From: Paraspadella gotoi
Lineage: Eukaryota > Chaetognatha
Reading direction: 5' to 3'
Length of the DNA: 64,000 nt
NCBI GenBank assembly: GCA_051294375.1
Contig: JBJCIZ010000282.1
Coordinates: 240,161 to 304,160, forward strand
Each line of letters starts with the position of its first letter. Positions within the stretch are counted from its first letter, which is position 1. The position numbers and the translations under genes are program-made. The notes below the pieces were generated by a model that was given only the letters and a program-made list of their open reading frames with translations, had not been told where the DNA came from and did no database searches. Below are positions 22,440 to 34,661 of this stretch, in pieces.

Positions 22440-22730
22440 ATTATGCCCAGTTGACCTATAATTTCTGCAAGTTATCAAGTTTTGCAAGTTGACCAAATTA
22501 TGCCTGTTGACCAAATAGGCTAGTTGATAAAATTATGCCAGTTAACCAAATTATGCCGGTTGACCAAATTATCTTAATTGATCAAATTATGTCAGTGACC
22601 AAATTATGTCAGGACCATATTATGTCAGTAGACAAATATGTCAGTTAACCAAATTATGTCAGTTGACCAAATTATGCAAGTTGATTAAATTATGCAAGTT
22701 GACCAAGATAGCTTATTAACCCTTAATTAT
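22440..22730. repeat. Short tandem repeat GTTGACCAAATTATGCCA
   Basis: About a dozen degenerate copies of an 18-22 bp unit around GTTGACCAAATTATG(C/T)C follow a (GATT)n run at about 22403-22430. Confidence 0.8.
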
Positions 22731-23500
22731 CGATTGACCTGCAATTTTGTATGTGAGTAGAAAAGTGTGTGATTGAACAGGAAACCAAGTTTCGATGGAA
22801 TCTTTTGAGTGGAAATGAGTTTAAATGGAAAAAAACAAAAAACCTGTTTCACTAATTGATTATGCTTCTTTTTTCCTTTTATATTAAATGTATATGCAGG
22901 ATGTATTAATAATCAAATAATTAATCAGTTAATTAATCAATTAGTCAATTAATTAATCAATAATTAATTAATCAGTCAATCAATCCGTCCATCCGTCCCA
23001 CCTTAGCAAAAAGCTCCAATAACTCGTGATGGCTGGTTGGATTAAAATGAAATTTTGTGTGTGGGTAGGAAGTGTGTGATAAAGCTTGGATATAAAGTTT
23101 TCGACGGAATCGTGTGAGTGGAAATGAGTTTAAGTGGAAAAAACATAAGTCGCATTTACTAAAATCTTTTTACTTATTTTAACCAATAAGTACTCTAATT
23201 AATCATAATTGGATGGATAGATTGAGTTCAAATTTTTGTGTGGGTAGAAAATGTTTATCGATGCTTGATATAAAGTTTCGGTGGAAACGTAACGAGTGGA
23301 AATGAGTTTAAATGAAAAAAAATATGAGTCACATTTACTTGAATACTTTTTACTTATTTTAACCCATAATAAGATTGAGATGAAATTTTCGTGAGGTCGG
23401 GTAGGAAAGTGTGTGAAAAGCTAGCATATAAAGTTTGACGGAATTGTGACAGTGCGAAATGAGGTTTAAATGAAAAAAAAAAAGTCACACTTTACTTTGA
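22731..23500. repeat. Satellite of about 155-180 bp units, block 2
   Basis: The unit of block 1 returns, with starts near 23040, 23225 and 23377. It is preceded by the AATTAATCAGTTAATTAATC simple run that also precedes block 3 at 33180. Confidence 0.75.
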
Positions 23501-23554
23501 AGCAGAAAAATGATACAGAGTTAAAAAAAATTAAAAGCATAAGATCGTCGCAAA

Positions 23555-24260
23555 TTGCAAATGAGAGAGAGAGAGAGAGAGAGACGAGAGAGAGCATGTA
23601 AAATAGGCATAAGGATCCTCGCAATTTCAAGAAAGAGAGTAGAGATGAGAGAGAGAGAGAGAGAGAGAGATAGAAAGAGAGAGGTCCGAATAAAAATTAG
23701 CGAGAATAAAAAAGTTGTTATTTTACTCACTGAATAAATAATACTTAAAATACTTTACAAAAATACATTAAAATTGATAAATTATATTCCGATAACATTG
23801 TTTAACACATGCAATATATCTAGTAACGCCTAAATATCTAGTAAGCGGGCCAAAATTGAACACTTTTATAACTTCTAGTTCTCGTTAAATTTTTTTTTCC
23901 TTTTTACTACTAAAATCGATTTTCAATATAACTTTTTGAATTTAGTTCATTGGGTTTGTTGCACTGAAGCTTTTAAAATTTATTAATATATATAATAATA
24001 TATTAAAGTTATGACGGAAATTGTGCCAGGGAAATGAGTTTAGATGGAAAAAAACATAAGTCACATTTACTGAATCTTAATATTAATGATACTAATAATA
24101 TGTTTTAATTAATTAATGAATTAATAATAATTAATGTGAAAAATGATGGCAAGTTAAAAAAAATCTGAAAAGCATAAAGATCGTCGCCAATTCAGAAAAA
24201 GAGAGAGGAGAGAGAGAGAGAGTGAGTTGAGAGAGAGAGAGAGAAGGAGACATAAAATAA
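23555..24260. repeat. (GA)n microsatellites and AT-rich spacer
   Basis: GA runs occur at about 23562-23580, 23645-23680 and 24195-24245. Each follows a similar GCATAAGATCGTCGC-like text, so the runs are the tails of a repeated unit. Arg/Glu- or Leu/Ser-rich frames across them are artefacts. Confidence 0.7.
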
Positions 24261-24712
24261 AATAGAGGATAATTTGTTTGTTTTGATAAAATGTAAAAAC
24301 AAAACATATTTTAATTAAACTGTCCTAACCCAATTTAAGGACATCGATGAATGATAAGTTGAAATATAAATTTAAAATTAATTATTACATATTAAATTAA
24401 TTAATTAATTTAATCGATTAATTAATTAATTAATTAATTATCCGTAGTCAGATCCGAATTGTATGCTCAAACTTGTTTATTGTCGATATTCGTTTTCTCC
24501 ACTAATTTTGCACAAGAAACTTTGCAGGTATCAGGAACTTTCAAAAATGCCAGAGAAAACAAAGTTTGTTTTTTGATAACAATGATTTTGTATTTATATC
24601 AGGACATGTTTTTTGCTCTTGTTTTAAGGAACAGGACACAGTGGTTAGTATTGAGGCAGTGAAGGTAAGAGGAAAGAGAAAGAGGAAAGTGCGTGTGAAA
24701 TTATGAATGGTG
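24261..24712. other. Spacer with (TTAA)n run
   Basis: A TTAATTAATTAA run lies at about 24395-24442. No gene is seen before the LTR at 24713. Confidence 0.5.
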
Positions 24713-24998
24713 TGTAGAAGACGAAGAATGTAATAATAAATATGCAAGAGAGAGTGAAGAATATGTGACGAAGAGTAAGAAAGTAGAAAAGAAGTGAGTC
24801 TAGCTCTCTCCTGATCCACTTTTATCATGCCGGACACAACCTTGACCTTAGCGTCGCCTCGGCCCTATTACTGTGTCCGGTCAATCTAAGGTCATTGCAA
24901 GCTAGGGCAAAGTGACCGTAGTGGAATAAGACCGGCTCGAAGAAAGAGGAGAGAGGAAGGGTTTAGAGAGAATTGAGACCGAAGGTAAGTGCGCCTCA
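24713..24998 (-). repeat. 3' LTR of element 1
   Basis: About 286 bp, from TGTAGAAGACGAAG to GCGCCTCA on the plus strand. It aligns along its full length with 31267-31565. Plus-strand TCCCCCCCT directly after it is the complement of the polypurine tract. Confidence 0.9.
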
Positions 24999-25752
24999 TC
25001 CCCCCCTCAAGTTCGGACCTTAGGGGTTCGAAACTGACCCTATTTACAGTGAGGTGACTTAGTACATACTAGTTAAGGAACAAAGTACTTTACAATATGT
25101 GTTTCTTCCTTGGGGGAATATTGCGCAAACAATAAGGTCTAGGAGAAACAATTGGGGGGACCCACTAAAAGGGGTTTGTCTTCTACAATAAATATTACAT
25201 ATATCTCTTCTCAAAAAAAAATATTTTTGTGAAGAAAAATTTTACAAAAAGGAAGCAGGAATGAGAAAAAAGAGATTTGTTGCGTCAAAGTGTTTTTGCA
25301 TTGATTGCTTGCATATTAGGCAAGTTGTGGTTAAACATGGAAAATAACCAGCTGTTGATGAATTTGTTTTTGATGATTACTTGCTGTTAGGCAAGGTTGT
25401 GATTAATCCGTAACAGTGACCAACTGTAGTGATGATTCTGGTGATAGGTGGCTGGATAACCGGTTAATCTAACAATCACCGGACTCCGCGAATGACTGAT
25501 AGTTAGATGCTTAGACAATCTAATACAATACTATATCTATTCCTTCAGAAGCGCCAGACGATGGTATTGTCTTGCACGGTGCTTGGTCTCTGAGGTTGGT
25601 ATCGTGTTGGTGTGTCGCAGTGGATCGTTGTCGTGGTGGCCGTTGCTGTTGCTGTAGGAGGTTCTTGTGACGTGCTGTGACGTTGCGGTCGCCTGAGGAT
25701 ATAAATGCTTGGGAATGATGAGATTCGGCGCTAGGGCTGACTCTTGCTCTTA

Positions 25753-26880
25753 TTATTTGTTTGACCTTCCCCCCCTAGGAACGACTCGCCTGTGTGCTTG
25801 GTGGTCGTCCTTCTTCTTGGGGCTGCTGGAGGTGTTGGTTGACATCCGGCTGTTGTTGCTGCGCTTGATCCTGTCCGATGGAGATCTTCTCTGTTCCTCG
25901 GCCAGGGATGTCCACTGTGAAGGTCTTGTCAATCTCTTGAGCACTAACTTTGTAAGGCCCAAGTAGGGCGTAGCCGATAGAGTGACCCTGTTGCCACGGA
26001 GCACAAAAACCCAGTTTGCTGAGGCAAGACTGTGAGGAAGATGAACAGGTGGGTTATGAGTGCAATTAGGAACTACTGGTCTCAAAATTGCAAACGTTCG
26101 TGTCTCAAGTTTTGCAGCTCATTTTGGGCATTTGCTCTTGTTGGCTGTGTACCTTATTACCAGTTCGCCTGCGGCATTTGCTATTGTATCTCCGAATACA
26201 AGTTCTGCTGGTGATGCTTGTAGGTTTCTTTTTGGTGCAGACCTGAGCCTAAATAAGACCCAGGGTAGTTGATTGAAACCAATTTGCGCCGGACGCATCA
26301 CAACGCTCTTTCCAATGATGCCTTATGGTACGGTGAAACCGTCTCGAATCTCCGTTCGCCTTGCGGGTGGTAAGCTTGTGGTGTGTTGAGGCTTGTAGCC
26401 TTATAGCTTGGCTCAGCTGATGCCACCAATTCAGAAAGCTGAATTGTGTTCCCACGGTCGCGAAGTGACTGTGCGCTGGTACGCCCCGAATCTGGCCGGA
26501 TCAGTTCTTGAAGGAAGGCTGTTGCTCACGCGTTACTGCGGAGATACCCGAAGGGGATATGCTTCAGGCCAACGAGAAAAAACGGTCTAACAGCAGGTTA
26601 AAAGGACGTGCTAACCGCCTGAAGTGGGCAAGGGCACCACCAAGTCAATGTAACATGTTCGAAAACGTCTCGATGGTGCTTTCGGAAAGGTTGTAGTGAG
26701 ACCTGGGTGTGTCGTTGTTTACCTTTGCCTGCGCTGGCAGTCAAGGCAGGCCTGAGCCATCTTTGCCACGATACTGACGCGGCTTTTGGCCCAACAAATC
26801 TCTTTGTTACCAGCTTTTTTGTGCATCTGACGCTTGGCGTGAGCGCAGTGTGTGGATGGCATCACTAACTCGACGGCGCC
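25753..26880 (-). pseudogene. Integrase of element 1
   Basis: Read from high to low coordinates: an H2C2-like N-terminus ending AQACLDCQRRQR after DVSSGRARPLVPT (about 27000-26720), then a core with QAYHPQ near 26400, then NQLPWVLFRLRSAP and LQASPAELVFGDT (26301-26119). A C-terminal module follows with ANWVFVLRGNRVTLSATPYL (about 26010-25950). These are the standard landmarks of Ty3/gypsy integrase (YHPQanG; lPwvLlglRsa.ke.l..spaElvyG). At least five frameshifts separate them. Confidence 0.8.
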
Positions 26881-26999
26881 ATTTGTTGTGGGAACCAAGG
26901 GGCGCGCCCTTCCTGAACTGACATCGCAGATGATGTCCAAAGTCGTTCGCGCGATTACTATCTTGAATCGCAGGCTGGTGATGGGCCGACGATTCCGCC

Positions 27000-28450
27000 A
27001 GGAGTCGCTGGAATCTCCTCGTCCCGGGAACTTTGGCTCGCCCTGTGCTAAAGCGGCAAAATCGACGCCTTGGGGCGCCAACTGCGTGTTTTGACCGTTG
27101 CGACCAACGAGGCATTTCATGAAAGCGTCCCTGTATGACTCCTTCAGGTTCTAGGGCCACTGCTTGCTGGGCTGATGATTCTTATAGGCTGTCCGCCTAC
27201 CACGTGCCTGTGCCCTCGAATGTAGTCGGATGTCTGTTGTGTATTCGGAGATTTGGCAGATAATTGATATGTTTTGACGCATTTGAGTGTCGTTGGCTCA
27301 GATTCTTGCAGTATGCGGGAACTAGGCTGTTTCTGTCAGAGAACAGAACGAGTAAGCCGCCCTTCCAGGCAAGGCCTGAAGTGCCGACTGAGCAATGTGC
27401 GGCAAAGGAGCTTCCCGTCGAAATGGTGGCCATTTTGTCTGGTTCGAGCTAGCGGGCTGAGAAAAAGCCTTTAGCGGTTGCCATTGACACCAAATCTTCT
27501 GCCTCCAGGAACGCCGCCGCATGGCCGTAGTGACGCATCGACTGGTCAGCGCGGCGCAGAGGTTGCCCCGTCCACAGAGTGGACAAGCATAGCTTGCATT
27601 GCCAGAGCTTCTTTCGACTTGTTGAAGGCTTGAGTCATACTCAATCGGTCCATTTGAGGACTCGGGGGGTTAGCCTTTTAAGGCTTGGTATAAATGGTGT
27701 AAGGACTTCGGCGATGTGTGAAATGAAACGCCCCGTAGTAGTTGAGCATGCCAAGTATCTTTGAACCTCTTTGACCTGATGTTGGCCTGTGGGAATTGTT
27801 TTGATGTGTTCGAACTTTTGTGTCCAATGCGCCTGCACGCCAGTGCGTCTACCTGGTACCAAGAAAGTCGAGTGGATTGGTCACGCCCAGTACGCATTTT
27901 TGCCCTGTTCACTACTAAACCATTTGCTTGGCAGGGTGCTCAAAACAGTGTGTAGCATCTTGCATGTGTTCTTCTTTCGTTGCTTGAGGCCGGACCAGGA
28001 TGTCATCTAGATATAACCAAAGATGCTGTGGTACATCTTTGAGGGCTTCGTCCATCATCCTTTGAAAATCGGTACCTAGCATTCTTGAGCCAAATTGGTT
28101 GTTGAACGGGAATTCCCAAGAGCCAAAAGGAGTGATGACGGCTGTCTTGCAAATATCCTGCTCTGCTACAGGGTACTTAATCGTAGCCTTTACAAAGATC
28201 TACTTTTGAAAAAAATTGTTTTGCCTGCGAACATGGGCATTTAAAATCCATCAAAATTTTGATGGGGTAGCGGTTGTCTTTTGTGACTGCGTTGAGGCGC
28301 CTGTAGTCGCCGCCAAACATTCTGCAGTGCAGCCGTCAGGTTTTTTGACCACGCTGCTACGTGCGTGATGCCCAAGCACTCTGCTCTTCCGTATAATGCC
28401 CAGCTTCTCCATTTTTGCAAAATTCTTCTTTCGGCTGCTTTGAGTTTGTC
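27000..28450 (-). pseudogene. Reverse transcriptase and RNase H of element 1
   Basis: RT landmarks on the minus strand are GDYRRLNAVTKDNRYPIK at about 28315-28265, FSKVDLCKGY just after, and the catalytic WLYLDDILV at about 28020-27990. RNase H follows with WQPL...FSQ and HFRPCLEGRLLVLFSDRNS (about 27480-27330), then a tether resembling 'adalSR' near 27200. YLDD replaces the commoner YIDD, a normal variant. Frameshifts are frequent. Confidence 0.8.
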
Positions 28451-28639
28451 AGCGCAACGTCGGCGGTGCTTGGAATAGGACAGGCGCGACCCTCGGTTGG
28501 CAATGTGGTGTTTCTACACCATGCTTGGTCTTCGAAGGTTCAAATCCGAGTTGTGTGAGCTTTCTGGGCGCGTTCGTCAATCAATTTGAAATAGGCATTA
28601 TAGACTGTATGACTCTGAAAGGCCTGTCCAGATAAGATT

Positions 28640-28980
28640 TGCCTTAGTGATTGTTGAAAAAATTCGTCAAGATCGACGAGTTAGGCGTAGCTTGTGGTCG
28701 GCGGCTAAATTGATGCGCTCATCAAGAAAAATTCAGCTCCAAGGATAGGGTCGTGAAACGTTCGCAAGCGTACCGGTTGTTTAGTGTGATATGTGCGTCT
28801 TCCTAGTCTGATAGTGATTTGTTTTCGTGCCGTAAGAAGAGATTGCAGACCCGTTTGCCCAGCATGAAGTTGAGGCGCGGAAGCCACCGCGGAGCTTTTC
28901 TGATGGAGAAGGTGCCATCAAAGTGACGCTGCACCACCATCCACAAGCCATGTCATTGTTGTTGATGTTGTCATACACGT
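28640..28980 (-). pseudogene. Retropepsin-like protease of element 1
   Basis: In register across two frames: LVDGGASVTLMAP (active-site motif, DGGA in place of the usual DTGA), ANGSAISSYGTK, TIRLGRRTYHT and HDPILGAEFF. This matches 'lVDTGAsvSllp...l.AanGs.i.tyG.+.l.+..g.r.......+advs.PilGaDFL'. The Asp is present; the Thr-to-Gly change could be real or an error. Confidence 0.75.
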
Positions 28981-28995
28981 GCAGTAAGCGTCTTA

Positions 28996-30555
28996 CTACC
29001 AGCAGCGGCGTTTACTCCTCTGCGCTGCTCGGCTTGGCACCGTATTTCCCCGCTTGCATCCTGTGGTAGCATTTGATATGCTCGCCGTCTCAAAGTCCTG
29101 TGAGTAGAAACAGAGTCCGTTGCACGAGTCAGGAGAGGAGTAAAGGCATTTGAGGCCTGGTCGATGGTTTGAATGTTGGTGTTGTTGGGGAAACGGCGCT
29201 GCTGATTGTTGCTTGTCTTCTGTAGTTAGGGCTGCTGGCTGCCTGGGGCGCAGTTGGCCACGCGCGGAGGCGCTGGCACACACGTTGCTGCGTACGTGAC
29301 GTGGAGCTTATCTTCTGTGGAAGATTGTATCATCCGCCCAATTCGGGCGCATAATCCTCGTCTGTCTCCGAGTCCGATACGTCGTCACTCAAAGATGCCC
29401 CCATCTGTTGCGAGGTGTCGACGCTAATTGACGACTTTTCCAACTGGTTTTGAGACGACTGAAGATCGCCTTGGGCGGGAATAAAATGCGTCGGCCTTTT
29501 TGGCGATCGCCTCCGGCGTCTCGTCCCCTTCCACTAACTACCCTTCCAGCCAATGTCAGCGCCGCGGAGGACCTCGGCAAGGATCGCCGATTGAGGATGT
29601 GGTCACATCTTGAGGGATTCGACCTCTGCACGCAGTGCCGGCCACCAAACTGCGAGGAGTGCGTCCTTGGAGGGAGTGATGTCCTAGGAGCCTTTGCGCC
29701 TTTTGCCGGGGCTTTGCGGCAAACAACTCGTTAGCTGTTTTTTCAGAGTTTGTAACAGCCGACACAGGGTGATCATCGCGTATAAAAACCTCTGATCAGT
29801 ACCTGATGCTCCATGCGCGAATCGCACTGGAGAAGGTACAGCTTTTTAGTTGTTCGTCATGAAAACGAAGCGAGCTGGTAAACTCCCCTCGACTGCAGCA
29901 AGCGCCAGGCGTGCGGATTGTTGCTGACATCGGAAAGGTGGCACCCACTTTGGCGTCTTCGAACGGCTGGCTGGCTTGCGGTCTCCAGATCCATCGCGGG
30001 TTTGCGTTGAGGCAGCGAGCGCATTCCCATCGCTCTGACGTCTCCTGGCAGAAGCTTGACCTCATCATTGCACATTAACGTTGGCGATGGTACCTGTCGG
30101 CCTTGGTGCCTTCCTGTAGGTCCGCTGAGCTTCCAACTAGCTTTTGGATTCTCTCGTGAGGTGTGGATAGCAGGCTTATGATGCTTTCATTTACGCGCCC
30201 TTGTTTGATTCCACCTCCTTGATCCGGCTTGCTGAACGACGACAATAACCCATTTTGATGACCCTTGTGCCGGTCGCACTTTGATTCCTGACATTGGTCG
30301 AGGGGTGCTGGCCAGGACTTTTGGGCTCGGCTCTGTGCCGGGTCGGCCGCGCGGTCTGCTTCTGAAATGCGGCGTTGTCGAACTGCCTCTGGGTGATGGT
30401 GCGCTGCATGAAACCGGGCGGTGGCTGGAGATGTGATAGCGGGTGGTGGTGGTGGCGTCCTCCATAGGCGTCGCTGAGGTTCCCGGCAGAAGCGTGAGTC
30501 GCAGGCGCGGCGTCCTCCACGTCCAGCAGGGCTTCATGTCCAACAGGTTTTCCAT
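28996..30555 (-). pseudogene. Gag of element 1
   Basis: An ATG at 30555 begins MENLLDMKPCWTWRTPR. A second frame follows from 30520 (MEDAAPATHASAG). Both lie near the 5' end of the internal region. The end of gag near 29110-29030 reads LCFYSQDFG and KCYHRMQAGKYG in a shifted frame, which resembles the C-H-C knuckle-like tail (C.yH..fG..A..C..pC) of many gypsy gags. The middle part is too broken to follow. Confidence 0.6.
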
Positions 30556-31251
30556 GATGGTTCGTGTAGAATGTTGGCTTAAAAAATATTGGCTGTAAAA
30601 AAATACTAATTTCTGGCCCGAACCAGAAAGATCAAAATTTCAATCTCTTTTTAATCAAAGGAAAAATACCGAAAGAAAAAATTCGGCTGTAATTCGTTTA
30701 TAGAATTAGAGCTTTAGCGAAATTCCTCTGATGAAAATTGTTTTAATACGGCGCAGGAGAGGTAAAATGAAAACGCCGTTGGCGAGACTTTTTTACATTA
30801 CCGCTAGCGTTAAGTTTAATGAAAGTTTATTTAAACTTAGAGCTAATTTTTAAATTTTCAAAAAATAAAAAGAATAAAATCGATTAGGGTAGTATCGAAT
30901 TTCAAAATTAAAAACAAATACAAAATCGATTGAGCTTGATTGCAGTAATCCGGGTAGTGATGCCAAAAATGTGTGGACGTTGGAAAAACGAAACGTAGAG
31001 ACGCGCCGCGACTGAGAACAAATTAGAAAGACAATTGCGAAAATTTTTGAAGAAAGGAGTGTTTAAAATTTTTGAAGCAAAAACTTGCGTTGATCGCGAT
31101 AATAGGCCTGCTGAAACTTGAGCGAATCTTTTCACTAATTAAACCGCCCTATTTAATGACTGTATGAATAAAATAATTCGATCAATCACTTGAATCAATC
31201 AAATCATAAATCAATTGAAAAAAAAAAAATTCAGAAGGTTACTTATCTTTT

Positions 31252-31266
31252 AGTCGGGATCACCAA
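31252..31266 (-). promoter_or_regulatory. Primer-binding site of element 1
   Basis: TTGGTGATCCCGACT immediately follows the 5' LTR on the minus strand. TGGTGAYCCCGAC is a common PBS-like sequence in metazoan gypsy elements. Confidence 0.7.
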
Positions 31267-31565
31267 TGTAGAAGACGAAGAATGTAATAATAAATATTTT
31301 GAAGAGAGAGTGGAAATAAATTGTGACGATGTAAGAGGAAAGTAGAAAAAGAAGTGAGTCATAGCTCTCTCCTGATCCAACTTTTATCATCCCCGGACCA
31401 ACTTGACCTTAACGGTCGCCTCGCGCCCTATTTATCTGTGTCCGGTCAATTCTAAGGTCAATTGCCAAAGCTTAGGGGCCTAAGTACCGTTGTGGGAATA
31501 GGACCGCTCGAAGAAAGAGAGAGAGGAAGGGTTTAGAGAGAGAGGACCGAAGGTAAGTCGCCTCA
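31267..31565 (-). repeat. 5' LTR of element 1
   Basis: About 299 bp, homologous to 24713-24998. It contains a GA-rich stretch and GTCCGGTCAATTCTAAGGTC. It should carry the promoter of the element. Confidence 0.9.
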
Positions 31566-33119
31566 GGTGTAAATATTGAGAAGACAGAGGCGAGAGAGAA
31601 AATAATTACATTTTTGTAATGTATAACCAAATACGTGAGCCATTTTGGCTGAAACAAAAAGAACAAAATTCCCAGATCAAATACTTATCTCCCTCTCTTG
31701 AAAACAAAGAAATTACGAAACTGATATTTATTAAAATGGGAAAAATGAAACGAATTTTTTTTTCAATGAAATACAAAGTAACTAAGTCATAAACAATATT
31801 TGAAAAATATAGTAAATGTAAATATGCTATGTGATGTAACATTTGTTTTTGTTAATGAGATAATTAGCTAATTTCTGTTTAATTGTTCTACGCTAATTAA
31901 ACTTTTTTTAATGAAAAAAAAGAAATTACGAAACTGATATTTATTAAATGGAAAAAATGAAACAAAAATGAAACAGTCATAAACAATATTTGAAAAATGT
32001 ACAGTACCCAGGGATGAAATAATTCTTCTATTTTTACATCCAATAAGCTGATATTTTAACATAAAATAGTCTCAACATAGGTCTATTGCCAATTGGATTA
32101 AAATTTAAATCAGACAATTCTAAACCACTTAAAAATAGGCACAAAAAAAAATTTAAAAGTTGCATATCTTGGTAATTTTATGTAGTAAATTTTTTAAATT
32201 TTACATATACATACTCAAAAGGGTTTGTGAGATGTTGTCAGAATATGAATAAAATTATTATTAGCATTTACTAAGGGAAATATTTTAGATGTGTCATTTT
32301 TTTAATCAGTCATAATCAGTCATAACTATTATTAGTGAATATTATGCTTTTATATTTCAGTCTTAGATGGGCCTTTGGTTGCTCTACAACATATATGAGT
32401 TTCGGTCATCTCACATATATGAGTTTCGGTCATCTCGAAAAAAATTTTGTCACAGGTCAAAATTTTAATAACAAAATTCAATTGTCTTTTATACCTAAAA
32501 TATGCAGAGAACTGGATTTATTTTTTAACTATAAAATAGCCAAAGCATACTTTATCTGCTGGGGGTCTCAAAAATTTAAATTAAAATAAGCATAATCTCA
32601 TTTGCATATTTAAAGTTTTTTTACTTTACTAAATTTCTCCTTACTAGGTGAGTATTTTTTTATTGTTATAAGTGCATAACAATTACATTGTATAAGCTTT
32701 AACTTAAGCTTATTTTGGAGATTTTTTAACTTTATTTTTAAATTGATATTATTTTTAAGATATTACTTTAAAAAAGGTATTTATTAATACTTTATCAAAT
32801 TTCAATTTTTGTTATTATTATAAAAAGAGGTTAAAACAAGTATTCTAAATATATAAATTTTTGTAAATTAGATCATCCAAGGCCGAGATATGGAATTTTG
32901 AATTTGTCAAAAAGAAAAAAAAATACCCCTTTTCAAACCCCAATAAAAAACTGTACAATCAAAATATATCTTTAATATTTTAAAGATACGTAATATTTTC
33001 ATTCAAATTAACAGTCTTTAAGTTTCAGATCAATCGGAAAACTTTTACTATTAAATTTTTAAGAAAGAAGTTAATTTTTTAAAAAAATCAATTTTTAAAA
33101 AACAAGTTTGAGCAAACAA
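31566..33119. other. AT-rich spacer with local repeats
   Basis: A 100-bp segment (AAATTACGAAACTGATATTT to AAACAATATTTGAAAAAT) is present twice, near 31690-31810 and 31920-32000. A 24-bp unit (CATATATGAGTTTCGGTCAT + CTCA) is tandemly doubled at about 32389-32437. No gene is recognised. Confidence 0.5.
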
Positions 33120-33830
33120 CAAAAACCTGTTTCACTAATTGATTATGCTTCTTTTTCCTTTTATATTAAATGTAAATGAAGGATGTGTTAATAAATCAAA
33201 TAATTAATCAGTTAATTAATCAATTAGTCAATTAATCAAAAATTAATTAATTAGTCAATCAATCCGTCCATCCGTCCCATCTTAGCAAAAGCTCCAATAA
33301 CTCGTGATTGGCTGGTTGGATTGGAATGAAATTTTGTGTCTGGGTAGGACAGTGTGAGATGAAGTTGGATATAAAGTTTCGATGGAATCGTGCGAGTGGA
33401 AATGAGTTGAAATGGAAAAAACATAAGTTGCATTTACTAAAATATTTTTACTTATTTTAACCAATAAATACTCTATTTAATCATAATTAGATGGATAGAT
33501 TGAGTTGAAATTTTGTGTGTGGGTAGGATAGTGTGTGACGAAGCTTGATACAAAGTTTCGGTTGAAAAATACGAGTGGCAATGAGTTTAAATAAAAAAAA
33601 TATGAGTCACATTTACTTGAATCTTTTTGCTTTCACGATCTTGTTAGTCCTGCAATGTTACTTATTTTAACCCATAATTACTCGAATTAATCATAATTGA
33701 ATTAATAGATTGAAAAGGAAAGTGTGTGAAGAAGCTCGATATAAAGTTTTGATGGAATTGTGCCAGTGGAAATGAGTTTAAATGGAAAAAACATAAGTCA
33801 CATTTACTTGAATCTTTTTTATTTATGATT
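33120..33830. repeat. Satellite of about 180 bp units, block 3
   Basis: Same unit and same AATTAATCAGTTAATTAATC leader as block 2, here better preserved. Starts fall near 33325 and 33507. The first 60 bp are nearly identical to 22840-22900, so blocks 2 and 3 share a boundary. Confidence 0.75.
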
Positions 33831-34661
33831 ACTAATAAATGTTTTAATTAATTAATTAATTAATTTGAAAAAATGATACAATTTAAAAAAATTATGCAAG
33901 TTGAAAAAATTATGCAAGTTGAAAAAATTATGGGGATGGATGAATGGATTGATGGACAGAAAGACATTTTTTTGCATAATTTATCAATTCAATGTTCTGA
34001 TGATATAAGTGAATGACCAACAAGATTGAGGGGTGGACTGATAGATTGACAAAGTTGATTATAGAGTGTATATATTTAAACATGTTTCGTAACTATGTCG
34101 TATAACCGTTAAGACAGAACAAGGTAAAAACTAAGAGTTCTGTAATATAAATAACGTTAGAGCATCCCTGTGGAATAACGAAATTAAAAAAAATTTAAGA
34201 TTTTATGTATAGTTAATAACATAGAAGCATTTAAAGTTTATCATATCATTATAAATCATTAAAAAAAATTTTTTCTAAATCAGAATTTTTAAAAACGGGT
34301 TCGGGAAGAGCTTGAAAAAATAACTGAAAAATAATACTACAAGATTTCTAAATTGTTATGTTTTATTGGTTAAAATTAGCAAAAACAATAAAAATTATGG
34401 TATGATGATGATGATGATGATGATTTTAAAAAGTTTTTCCATTATTTGACCCACTTATCATCAAAATATTGAAAAACGCATTATACTTTGTGTGACAACT
34501 TTTTATGAGCTATCTGAATCCGTTCTTAAAAAAAAATTTTTACCAAAAAAATTTTTCATTGACTATACATTGATAAATATTTAAATGCTTCAATGTTAAA
34601 CTCTGCTTCACTAGTTAAAAAGTAATAGTAAATATTGATTAAGTATATGATAGACAAATGA
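33831..34661. other. AT-rich spacer
   Basis: Contains a (GAT)n run at about 34401-34421 and no recognisable gene. Confidence 0.45.

Larger units (their letters stand above)
24713..31565 (-). mobile_element. Complete Ty3/gypsy retrotransposon (element 1)
   Basis: Two homologous LTRs (24713-24998 and 31267-31565) bracket a minus-strand gag-pol region. The 4-bp repeat GGTG stands at both outer edges (24709-24712 and 31566-31569), a target-site duplication. On the minus strand the LTR runs TGAGGCG...CTTCTACA. A primer-binding-like TTGGTGATCCCGACT follows the 5' LTR, and a polypurine tract AGGGGGGGA precedes the 3' LTR. Domain order is gag, protease, RT, RNase H, integrase, as in Ty3/gypsy; no env is seen. 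Indels break every domain, so this copy is either dead or poorly sequenced. LTRs differ by many small indels, more than expected from substitution alone. Confidence 0.9.
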